DNA of 64,000 nt from Deroplatys truncata (GCA_030765065.1 CM060990.1:11655501-11719500), one strand, 5' to 3'; numbered from the stretch's first letter, positions 52,601 through 62,750 are shown. Program-made: numbers and translations. The notes: a model not told the origin generated them from the sequence alone.

Positions 52601-55388
52601 ACAAAGGAAGTAATAGGCTGCAAGTGTGTAACAATAGGGTTTATGCTTCCTCCAAACGAAGGAAGTAATAGGCTGCGAGTGTGTAACAAGAGGGTTTATG
52701 CTTCCTCCAAACGAAGGAAGTAATGTGCTGCAAGTGTGTAACAATAAGGTTTATGCTTCCTCCAAACGAAGGAAGTAATAGGCTGCAAGTGTGTAACAAT
52801 AGGGTTTATGCTTCCTCCAAACGAGGATGTATTATGCTGCAAGTGTGTATTAATAAGTTTGATACTTCCTTCAAACAAAGGAAGCAATAGGTTGCAAGTG
52901 TGTAACAATAAGGTTGATACTTCCTCCAAACAAAGGAAGAAAAAGACTGCAAGTGTGTAACAATAAGGTTGATACTTCCTCCAAACAAAGGAAGTAATTG
53001 GTTGCAAGTGTGTCACAATAGGGTTTATGTTTCCTACAAACGAAGGAAGTAATAGGCTGCAAGTGTGTAACAATGGGGTTTATGCTTCCTCCAAACAAAG
53101 GAAGTAATGGGCAGCAGGTGTGTAACAATAGGGTTTATGCTTCCTCCAAACAAAGGAAGTAATAGGCTGCAAGTGTGTAACAATAGAGTTTATGCTTCCT
53201 CCAAACAAAGGAAGTAATGGGCAACAAGTGTGTAACAATAAGGTTGATACTTCCTGCAAAGAAAGGAAGTAATAGGTTGCAAGTGTGTAACAATAAGGTT
53301 GATACTTCCTGCAAACAAAGGAAGTAATGGGCTGGAAGTGTGTAACAATAAGGTTGATACTTCCTCTAAACAAAGGAAGTAATAGGCTGCAAGTGTGTAA
53401 CAAAAGGATTGATACTTCCTCCAAACAAAGGAAGTAATAGGCTGCAAGTGTGTAACAATAAGTTTGATAATTCCTAAAAACAAAGGAAGCAATAGGCTGC
53501 AAGTGTGTAACAATAGGGTTTATGCTTTCTCCAAACGAAGGAAGTAATAGGCTGCAAGTGTGTAACAATAGGGTTTATGCTTTCTCCAAACGAAGGAAGT
53601 AATAGGCTGCAAGTGTGTAACAATAGGGTTTATGCTTCCTCCAAACGAAGGAAGTATTTAGCTGCAAGTGTGTAACAATAGGGTTTATGCTTCCTCCAAA
53701 CGAAGGAAGTAATGGGCTGCAAGTGTGTAACAATAAGGTTTATGCTTCCTCCAAACAAGGATGTATTATGCTGCAAGTGTGTAACAATAGGGTTTATGCT
53801 TCCTCCAAACGAAGGAAGTAATAGGCTGCAAGTGTGTAGCAATAAATTTGATACTACCTCCAAACAAAGGAAGTAATAGGCTGCAAGTGTATAAAAATAA
53901 GGTTTATGCTTCCTCCAAACGGATGAAGTAATAGGCTGCAAGTGTGTTACAATTAGGTTGATACTTCCTGCAAACGAAGGAAGTAATATGCTGCAAGTGT
54001 GTAACAATAGGGTTTATGCTTCCTCCAAACAAAGGAAGTAATAGGCTGCAAGTATGTAACAATAAGTTTGATACCTCCTTCAAACAAAGGAAGTAATAAG
54101 TTGCAAGTGTGTAAGAATAAGGTTGATACTTCCTCCAAACAAAGGAAGTAATAGACTGCAAGTGTGTAACAATAAGGTTGATACTTCCTCGAAACAAAGG
54201 AAGTAATAGGCTGCAAGTGTGTAACAATAAGGTTGATGCTTCCTCCAAACGAAGGAAGTAATAGGCTGCAAGTGTGTAACAAGAAGGTTGATACTTCCTC
54301 CAAACAAAGGAAGTAATAGGCTGCAAGTGTGTAACAATAAGGTTGATATCTCCTCCAAACAAAGCAAGAAATAGGCTGCAAGTGTGTAACAATAGGGTTT
54401 ATGCTTCCTCCAAACAAAGGAAGTAATGGGCTGCAAGTGCGTAACAATAAGGTTTATGCTTCCTTTCAAACGAAGGAAGTGACAGGCTGCAAGTGTGTAA
54501 CAATAGGGTTTATGCTTCCTCCAAACGAAGGAAGTAATAGGCTGCAAGTGCGTAACAATAGGGTTTATGCTTCCTCCAAACGAATGGAAGTAATAGGCTG
54601 CAAGTTTGTAACAATGGGGTTTATGCTTCCTCCAAACGAAGGAAGTAATACGCTGCGAGTGTGTAACAATAGGGTTTATGCCTCCTCCAAACGAATGAAG
54701 TAATAAGCTGCAAGTTTGTAACAATAGGGTTTATGCTTCCTCCAAACGAAGGAAGTAATAGGCTGCAAGTGTGTAGCAATAAAGTTGATACTACCTCCAA
54801 ACAAAGGAAGTAATAGGCTGCAAGTGTGTAAAAATAAGGTTTATGCTTCCTCCAAACGGATGAAGTAATAGGCTGCAAGTGTGTTACAATAAGGTTGATA
54901 CTTCCTGCAAACGAAGGAAGTAATATGCTGCAGGTGTGTAACAATAGGGTTTATGCTTCCTCCAAACAAAAGAAGTAATAGGCTGCAAGTGTGTATTAAT
55001 AAGTTTGATACTTCCTTCAAACAAAGGAAGCAATAGGTTGCAAGTGTGTAACAATAAGGTTGATACTTCCTCCAAACAAAGGAAGTAATAGGCTGCAAGT
55101 ATGTAACAATAAGGTTGATACCTCCTCCAAACAAAGGAAGTAATAGGCTGCAAGTGTGTAACAATAAGGTTGATACTTCCTCCAAACGAAGGAAGTAAAA
55201 GGCTGCAAGTGTGTAACAAGAAGGTTGATACTTCCTCCAAACAAAGGAAGTAATAGGCTGCAAGTGTGTAACAATAAGGTTGATACTTCCTCCAAACAAA
55301 GGAAGTAATAGGCTGCAAGTGTGTAACAATAAGGTTGATATTTCCTCCAAACAAACAAGAAATAGGCTGTAAGTGTGTAACAATAGGG
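49673..55388. repeat. Higher-order unit G2 (~5.72 kb)
   Basis: Second copy of G. Relative to G1 it has gained 330 bp (the local duplication at 50,020) and lost about 1.1 kb (about 20 monomers) in two steps, between the regions equivalent to 45,660 and 47,900 in G1. Offsets therefore run 6,482, 6,812, 6,646 and 5,714 from left to right. Confidence 0.78.
50020..50679. repeat. Local 330-bp tandem duplication (6 monomers)
   Basis: The string with aggctgcaggtgtgtaac followed by caaacatagcaag occurs at 50,096 and again at 50,426, exactly six monomers later. G1 has it once. Confidence 0.85.
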
Positions 55389-56557
55389 TTTATGCTTCCT
55401 CCAAACAAAGGAAGAAATAGGCTGCAAGTGTGTAACAATAGGGTTTATGCTTCCTCCAAACGAAGGAAGAAATAGGCTGCAAGTGTGTAACAATAACGTT
55501 GATACTTCCTCCAAACAAAGCAAGAAATAGGCTGCAAGTGTGTAACAATAGGGTTTATGCTTCCTCCAAACAAAGGAAGTAATAGGCTGCAAGTGTGTAA
55601 CAATAGGGTTTATGCTTCCTCCAAACGAAGGAAGAAATAGGCTGCAAGTGAGTAACAATAAGGTTTATGCTTCTTCCAAACAAAGCAAGAAATAGGCTGC
55701 AGGTGTGTAACAATAGGGTTTATGCTTCCTCCAAACATAGCAAGAAATAGGCTGCCAGTGTGTAACAATAGGGTTTATGCTTCCTCCAAACAAAGCAAGA
55801 AATAGGGTGCAAGTGTGTAGCAATAAGGTTTATGCTTCCTCCAAACGAAGGAAGAAATAGGCTGAAAGTGTGTAACAATGGGGTTGATACTTCCTCCAAA
55901 CAAAGCAAGAAATAGGTTGCAAGTGTGTAACAATAGGGTATATGCCTCCTCCAAACGAAGGAAGAAATAGGCTGCAAGTGTGTAACAATAGGGTTTATGC
56001 TTCCTCCAAACGAAGGAAGAAATAGGCTGCAAGTGTGTAACAATAACGTTGATACTTCCTCCAAACAAAGCAGGAAATAGGCTGCAAGTGTGTAACAATA
56101 GGCTTTATGCTTCCTCCAAACAAAGGAAGTAATAGGCTGCAAGTGTGTAACAATAGGGTTTATGCTTCCTCCAAACAAAGGAAGAATTAGGCTGCAAGTG
56201 TGTAACAATAAGGTTGATACTTCCTCCACACAAAGCAAGAAATAGGCTGCAAGTGTGTAACAATAGGGTTTATGCTTCCTCCAAACGAAGGAAGAAATAG
56301 GCTGCAAGTGAGTAACAATAGGGTTTATGCTTCCTCCAAACAAAGCAAGAAATGGGCTGCAGGTGTGTAACAATAGGGTGTTTCCTCCTCCAAACAATGC
56401 AAGAAATAGGCTGCAAGTGTGTAACAATAGGGTTTATGCTTCCTCCAAACAAAGCAAGAAATAGGCTGCAAGTGTGTAGCAATAAGGTTGATGCTTCCTC
56501 CAAACAAAGCAAGAAATAGGCTGCAAGTGTGTAGCAATAGGGTTGATACTTCCTGCA
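55389..56557. repeat. Partial higher-order unit G3 and right edge of array
   Basis: Third, truncated copy of the G start: it has the same B-type run with aataacgttgatac and caaacatagcaag. The array ends inside the conserved core at ttcctgcag, followed by unrelated sequence. Confidence 0.75.
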
Positions 56558-56565
56558 GTCGACGG

Positions 56566-56943
56566 AAACCGTTTTGTGCGTTTTTTGCGAGGGAGATTGA
56601 AGGAACCACTATAAAGAGATTTTGCATCCTAACTGGTAGGACAGTGATTAAACTCAAACCATCTGATAGCACCGACATCTATGGTTTCTCTAATAATTTA
56701 CTAAAAACGGTTAATGACTGCATTAACGAATACCTCACATTCTGTTTAAACCAATGCTTGGTTTAGGGAGTTTTCCCTGAAGTATTGAAAATGTCCAGAG
56801 TCATTCCGATTTATAAAAAGGGAGATAAACATCATTATGTATACTCAATTATAGTCTACCGATACGATATATGCTGTTGTGTGAATGATTTTCTCCGCTG
56901 TTGCCCAGAGTTTTATCAGTCCAGAAACAAAACATGTTGTTAA
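56566..56943 (+). pseudogene. Fragment of a non-LTR retrotransposon reverse transcriptase
   Basis: A plus-strand frame runs out of the satellite edge into sequence resembling the start of a LINE reverse transcriptase domain of the Jockey/CR1-like kind. It has a KLKPSDSTDIYGFSNNLLK-type segment (about 56,649-56,705), then a helix ending CLNQCLV. A TAG stop follows at 56,764-56,766. The same frame continues with GVFPEVLKMSRVIPIYKKGD, the typical FP-LK, PI-KKGD signature, up to about 56,826. After that similarity is lost where the YRPIS-type motif would be expected, and the frame stops at 56,941. The catalytic FADD-type box and the rest of the domain are absent, so this is a dead fragment of roughly 80-90 recognisable residues. 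No tail or target duplication is visible. The first codons of the open frame (56,488-56,557) are satellite-derived and not part of the element. Confidence 0.75.
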
Positions 56944-57142
56944 GGGTGCGAACAAGCTTTTACATTTCATTAAAGCCGAGACACTACAATACAAAGTCTT
57001 CCAATTATTTGAGTTACCTATTAGCGTATGTGCTGAGATTGGAAGTTTACGCGACGGAAGCGAACGTCCTTCAGAATGGAGATACTGGAAAGCTACGATA
57101 AAAGTTCCATTTCATTAATGTGACCTCGAAACTTTTGACATC
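56944..57142. other. Spacer between reverse transcriptase fragment and 76-bp array
   Basis: About 200 bases of unassigned sequence. The 77-codon (56,885-57,118) and 66-codon (56,901-57,101) plus-strand frames overlap each other and show no domain. It may be further decayed retroelement sequence. Confidence 0.45.
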
Positions 57143-58757
57143 CATCCTGGGTGTGCTATGATCCAGAGTTCCCGTACTCCCTGATAGGCTACTGACCTAA
57201 GGCATTGGGCTGATCACCCATGCTGGGTATGCTATGATCCAGAGTTCCCGTACTCCACGATAGGCTACTGACCCAAGGCATTGGGCTGATCACCCAGCCT
57301 GGGTATGCTATGATCCAGAGTTCCCGTGCTCCTCGATAGGCTACTGACCCAAGGCATTGGGCTGATCACCCATCCTGGGTATGCTATGATCCAGAGTTCC
57401 CGTGCTCCTCGATAGGCTACTGACCCAAGGCATTGGGCTGATCACCCATCCTGGATATGCTATGATCCAGAGTTCCCGTGCTCCTCGATAGGCTACTGAC
57501 CCAAGGCTTTGGGCTGATCACCCATCCTGGATATGCCATGATCCAGAGTTCCCGTGCTCCACGACCGGCTACTGACCCAAGGCATTGGGCTGATCACCCA
57601 TCCTGGGTATGCTATGATCCAGAGTTCCCGTGCTCCACGACCGGCTACTGAACAAAGGCATTGGGCTGATCAACCAGCCTGGGTATGCTATGATCCAGAG
57701 TTCCCGAGCTCCACGACCGGCTACTGACCCAAGGCATTGGGCTGATCACCCATCCTGGGTATGCTATGATCCAGAGTACCCGAGCTCCACGATAGGCTAC
57801 TGACCCAAGGCATTAGACTGATCACCCATCCTGGAAATGATATGATCCAGAGTTCCCGTGCTCCTCGATAGGCTACTGACCCAAGGCACTGGGCTGATCT
57901 CCCATCCTGGACATGCTATGATGCTGAGTTCCCGTGCTCCTCTATAGGTTACTGACCCAAGGCATTGGGTTGATCACCCATCCTGGGTATGCTATGATCC
58001 AGAGTTCCCGAGCTCCACGACCGGATACTGACCCAAGGCATTGGGCTGATCACCCATCCTGGGTATGCTATGATCCAGAGTTCCTGAGCTCCACGACAGG
58101 CTACTGACCGAAGGCATTGGGCTGATAACCCATCCTGGGTATGCTATGATCCAGAGTTCCCGTGATTCACGACAGGTTGCTGACCGAAGGCATTGGGCTG
58201 ATAACCCATCCTGGGTATGCTATGATCCAGAGTTTCCAGCTCCTCGATAGGCTATTGACCCAAGGCATGGGGCTGATCACCCATCTTGGCTATGCTATGA
58301 TCTAGAGTTCCGTGCTCCACGACAGGCTACTGACCCAAGGCATTGGGCTGAACACCCATCCTGGATATGCTATGATCCAGAGCTCCCGTGGTCCTCGATA
58401 GGCTACTGACCCAAGGCATTGGGCTGATCACCCATCCTGGATATGCTATGATCCAGAGTTGCCGTGCTCCTCGATAGGCTACTGACCCAAGGCATTGGGC
58501 TGATCACCCATCCCGGATATACTATGATCCTGAGTTCCCGTGCTCCACGACCGGCTACTGACCCAAGGCATTGGGCTTATCACTCATCCTGGGTATGCTA
58601 TGATCCAGAGTTCCCGTGCTCCTCGATAGGTCATTGACCCAAGGCATTGGGCTGATCACCCATCCTGGGTGTGCTATGATCCAGAGTTCCCGTACTCCAC
58701 GACCGGCTACTGACCCAAGGCATTGGGCTGATCACCCATCCTGGGTATGCTATGATC
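57143..58757. repeat. 76-bp satellite/minisatellite, 21 copies
   Basis: The motif tgctatgatccagagttccc recurs every 76 bases from 57,154 (next at 57,230) to 58,749, giving 21 units. Copies differ by scattered substitutions (gtgctcctcgatagg versus gagctccacgaccgg) and rare small indels. Each unit contains two short inverted repeats: acccatcctgggt, and cccaa with ttggg around ggca. It is unrelated to the 55-bp repeat. A 62-codon frame at 58,616-58,804 lies inside it and is not a gene. Confidence 0.97.
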
Positions 58758-58760
58758 AAT

Positions 58761-60423
58761 GGAGCTATCAATCATGCTTTGGTCCACTCCTCTACCTCTC
58801 TTAGTTTCTGAGGTAATGACGATTTAAAAAATTAAGGATTGAACCCAGAACATCAGGTAACCAAATATACATCCACAAGATACTACCTAATAACATAAAC
58901 GCAATAAAGTTTATTTGACGTCTTTATCTTAATTAGTTTAGGAGTTATTAAATTTATAATTAAATTACATTTTATCGGTATTCGAACCCTGGACACCAGA
59001 AACAAAAACATTTACAATATTAGTTTGATATGTTTAAAGGTGCTGTATGCAGTTACAGCATCAATCTAAGTGATATATTCTAGAGTACAGAGAAAAATAA
59101 GTAAGTGATTGAAAGATCGGGATTCGAAATAAGGACAACTGATTGAAAATTATATACAGTATTAATTACCCATCATAGGAGCTACCAATCGTGCTTTGGT
59201 GCATCCCTCTAGCTTTCTTAGTTTCCGAGATAATGGTGATTTAAAAATTAGGATCGAACCCAGAACACCAGCTACCCAAGTATACATCCACAAGATACTA
59301 CCTAATAGCATAAACACAATAAAGTTTATTTGGCGTCTTTATCTTAATTAGTTTAGGAGTTATTAAATTTATAACCAAATTACATTTTATCGGTATTCGA
59401 ACCCTGGACACCAGAAACAAAATTATTTACAATATTAGTTTGATATGTTTAAAGGTGTTGTATGCAGCTACAGCATCAATCTAAGTGATATATTCTAGAG
59501 TATAGAGAAAAAATAAGTAAGTGATTGAAAGATCGGGATTCGAAATAAGAACAACTGATTAAAAATTATATACAGTATTAATTACCCATCATAAGAGCTA
59601 TCAATCATGCTTTGGTCCATCCCTCTAGCTTTCTTAGTTACCGAGATAATGGTGATTTAAAAATTAGGATCGAATTCAGAACGTCATGTATCTAATTACG
59701 CATCCAAAATATACTACCTAATAACATAAACGCAATAAAGTTTATTTGGCGTCTTTATCTTAATTAGTTTAGGAGTTATTAAATTTATAATTAAATTACA
59801 TTTTATCGGTATTCGAACCCTGGACACCAGAAACAAAATTATTTACAATATTAGTTTGTTATGCTTAAAGGTGCTGTATGCAGTTACAGCATCAATCTAA
59901 GTGATATATTCTAGAGTATAGAGAAAAAATAAGTAAGTGATTGAAAGATCGGGATTCGAAATAAGAACTGATTGAAAATTATATACAGTATTAATTACCC
60001 ATAATAGGAGCTATCAATCATGCTTTGGTCCATCCCTCTAGCTTTCTTAGTTTCCGAGATAATGGTGATTTAAAAATTAGGATCGAACCCAGAACGTCAT
60101 ATATATCTAATCACGCATCCAAAAGATACTACCTAATAACATAAACGCAATAAAGTTTATTTGGCGTCTTTATCTTAATTAGTTTAGGAGTTATTAAATT
60201 TATAATTAAATTACATTTTATCGGTATTCGAACCCTGGACACCAGAAACAAAATTATTTACAATATTAGTTTGATATGTTTAAAGGTGCTGTATGCAGTT
60301 ACAGCATCAATCTAAGTGATATATTCTAGAGTACAGAGATAAATAAGTAAGTGATTGAAAGATCGGGATTCGAAATAAGGACAACTGATTGAAAATTATA
60401 TACAGTATTAATTAACCATCATA
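58761..60423. repeat. Four-monomer higher-order unit, copy 1 (1,663 bp)
   Basis: Monomers 1, 2 and 3 share private variants with monomers 5, 6 and 7: the ccactcctctacctctc start, the gctaccaatcgtgc start, and the cataagagc start. All three pairs are exactly 1,663 bases apart. This defines a four-monomer period. Confidence 0.85.
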
Positions 60424-61916
60424 GGAGCTATCAATCATGCTTTGGTCCACTCCTCTACCTCTCTTAGTTTCTGAGGTAATGACGATTTAAAAAATTAAGG
60501 ATTGAACCCAGAACATCAGGTAATCAAATATACATCCACAAGATACTACCTAATAACATAAACGCAATAACGTTTATTTGACGTCTTTATCTTAATTAGT
60601 TTAGGAGTTATTAAATTTATAATTAAATTACATTTTATCGGTATTCGAACCCTGGACACCAGAAACAAAAACATTTACAATATTAGTTTGATATGTTTAA
60701 AGGTGCTGTATGCAGTTACAGCATCAATCTAAGTGATATATTCTAGAGTACAGAGAAAAATAAGTAAGTGATTGAAAGATCGGGATTCGAAATAAGGACA
60801 ACTGATTGAAAATTATATACAGTATTAATTACCCATCATAGGAGCTACCAATCGTGCTTTGGTGCATCCCTCTAGCTTTCTTAGTTTCCGAGATAATGGT
60901 GATTTAAAAATTAGGATCGAACCCAGAACACCAGCTACCCAAGTATACATCCACAAGATACTACCTAATAGCATAAACACAATAAGGTTTATTTGGCGTC
61001 TTTATCTTAATTAGTTTAGGAGTTATTAAATTTATAACTAAATTACATTTGATCGGTATTCGAACCCTGGACACCAGAAACAAAATTATTTACAATATTA
61101 GTTTGATATGTTTAAAGGTGTTGTATGCAGTTACAGCATCAATCTAAGTGATATATTCTAGAGTATAGAGAAAAAATAAGTAAGTGATTGAAAGATCGGG
61201 ATTCGAAATAAGAACAACTGATTAAAAATTATATACAGTATTAATTACCCATCATAAGAGCTATCAATCATGCTTTGGTCCATCCCTCTAGCTTTCTTAG
61301 TTTCCGAGATAATGGTGATTTAAAAATTAGGATCGAACCCAGAACGTCATGTATCTAATTACGCATCCAAAAGATACTACCTAATAACATAAACGCAATA
61401 AAGTTTATTTGGCGTCTTTATCTTAATTAGTTTAGGAGTTATTAAATTTATAATTAAATTACATTTTATCGGTATTCGAACCCTGGACACCAGAAACAAA
61501 ATTATTTACAATATTAGTTTGTTATGCTTAAAGGTGCTGTATGCAGTTACAGCATCAATCTAAGTGATATATTCTAGAGTATAGAGAAAAAATAAGTAAG
61601 TGATTGAAAGATCGGGATTCGAAATAAGAACAACTGATTGAAAATTATATACAGTATTAATTACCCATCATAGGAGCTATCAATCATGCTTTGGTCCTGG
61701 TCCACTCCTCTACATCTCTTAGTTTCTGAGATAATGACGATTTAAAAAATTGAGGATTGAACCCAGAACACCAGGTACCCAAATATACATCCACAAGATA
61801 CTAACTAATAACATAAACGCAATAAAGCTTATTTGGCGTCTTTATCTTAATTAGTTTAGGAGTTATTAAATTTATAATTAAATTACATTTTATCGGTATT
61901 CGAACCCTGGACACCA
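60424..61916. repeat. Four-monomer higher-order unit, copy 2 (partial)
   Basis: Monomers 5-7 repeat monomers 1-3. The eighth monomer begins like monomer 1 rather than monomer 4, with a small ggtcctggtcc duplication. The second unit therefore does not close in the same way. Confidence 0.75.
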
Positions 61917-62040
61917 TGTACCCAAATATACATTCACAAGAAACTACCTAATGACATTAATGTAATAAACTTTATGTGACGTCTTTATCGTAATTAGTCT
62001 CTGAGTTATTAGAAGCTGAATTTGTAATTCGAACCCAGCC
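61917..62040. repeat. Diverged, internally deleted edge monomer of the 416-bp array
   Basis: After gaaccctggacacca the sequence jumps back to the part of the monomer beginning tacccaaatatacat. That part normally follows a different motif, gaacccagaacacca. It then continues at clearly lower identity and fades by about 62,040. The junction coincides with the internally repeated gaaccc-type motif. Confidence 0.75.
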
Positions 62041-62153
62041 ATCCCGGTCAACTTGGAACTCATTGGAGAAGCTTCTGCTTTTTATATCATTTCCCCCGCT
62101 AAAGGTGAAGTGTTGAGAGTTGTGCAGAACACTTAGGAAAACAATTACTGACA

Positions 62154-62316
62154 TTGTTCGCTAATGTGGTGAAAGCGTCTAACGGGTCAGCTAATGGAGG
62201 TCACCGTTACCACCATGCAGAAGTAGGTTGTTCGCTAATGTATGTAAACAGATCCGGAATGTAAACTTAAAAGTCTATTAATGTGGTGAAAGCGTCTAAC
62301 ATTGTCAGCTAATGGA
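62154..62316. repeat. Interlaced short direct repeats
   Basis: The block taatgtggtgaaagcgtcta, followed by a gtcagctaatgg motif, occurs at 62,162 and again at 62,279 (117 bases apart). A second motif, ttgttcgctaatgt, occurs at 62,154 and 62,228. This looks like a degenerate two-copy duplication just outside the satellite. Confidence 0.8.
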
Positions 62317-62564
62317 CAAGCGCTTTCCCCCAGATAGAAGAAGGCTGCAGTGTTTCATTACATGACAGACTGTTCCCGTGAGCAGACTACTTATACTCAC
62401 GCTCGAGTCAACAATTCATTATTCAAAAAACTTAATTGCTCGAGGATGCAATGTGCAGGCCTTACTAGTCATAAAAAAATGTTTGACGAACGTTACCTAA
62501 TTAATTTGCCGAGGGGCGGCAGGCCTCGAGAAAACAATTCCCTCAAGTCAGGACGCCACAGTAG

Positions 62565-62750
62565 AACGCATGGGGGAGGGGGTAGGACCTGTTAGCACAG
62601 ACACTGTCAGCATTAGGTAAGCACACAAAGCGAGAGGGGGCGGAGCCTAACGACACGAGACCTGGCGGCATGTAAGCCCTCAAAGGGAGGGGAAGGGGAC
62701 TTGTCGGCGTAGAACAAAGAACCTTATCGCTTGTCGGCATCTCTCTGTGG
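62565..62750. repeat. G-rich, weakly periodic sequence
   Basis: Three G-rich purine tracts lie near 62,573, 62,632 and 62,680, alternating with gtcagcat/ggcggcat/gtcggcat-like motifs. They suggest a decayed minisatellite of about 50-60 bp. The overlapping 81-codon plus frame (62,350-62,595) and 73-codon minus frame (62,543-62,764) have no recognisable domain. Confidence 0.4.

Larger units (their letters stand above)
4749..56557. repeat. 55-bp satellite array, about 940 tandem monomers
   Basis: A continuous head-to-tail array with one unit every 55 bases; for example, the motif cttcct recurs at 4,805, 4,860 and 4,915. Each monomer contains an invariant-looking core cttcctccaaac and a block gctgcaagtgtgtaac. 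Two main types exist. Type A has aaggttgatact before the core and usually caaagg after it; type B has agggtttatgct and usually cgaagg. Further variants include gcaagaaatagg in place of ggaagtaatagg. The first monomer (4,749-4,790) is degenerate and the last stops inside the core at ttcctgcag, as expected at array edges. No foreign insertion interrupts 51.8 kb. Numerous long minus-strand open frames occur because the unit has no stop in any frame of that strand. They drift through all three frames every 165 bases and are not considered genes. Confidence 0.99.
58758..62040. repeat. 416-bp satellite array (7 full copies plus partial eighth)
   Basis: The motif ggagctatcaatcatgcttt (or close variants) occurs at 58,761, 59,178, 59,594, 60,007, 60,424, 60,841, 61,257 and 61,673, spaced 413-417 bases. 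Monomers are AT-rich and mostly well over 90% similar by eye. Each contains three TTCGAA-type motifs resembling tRNA T-arm/B-box sequence; in unit 1 these are near 58,837 (minus), 58,974-58,992 (minus) and 59,115-59,130 (plus). The array starts immediately where the 76-bp array stops. The eighth unit is abnormal and diverged from 61,917. Confidence 0.97.

Noticed and set aside
4749-56557. CRISPR array
   Set aside because: The units are contiguous with no unique spacers, and the context is eukaryotic.
56553-56564. Vector or adapter contamination at ctgcagtcgac (PstI and SalI sites overlapping)
   Set aside because: The order and spacing do not match a common polylinker, and neighbouring bases show no vector sequence. 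The first half is simply a satellite variant (cttcctgcaaac occurs elsewhere).
58616-58804. 62-codon plus-strand frame at the 76/416-bp boundary as a gene
   Set aside because: It is entirely within tandem repeats and ends by chance in the next satellite.
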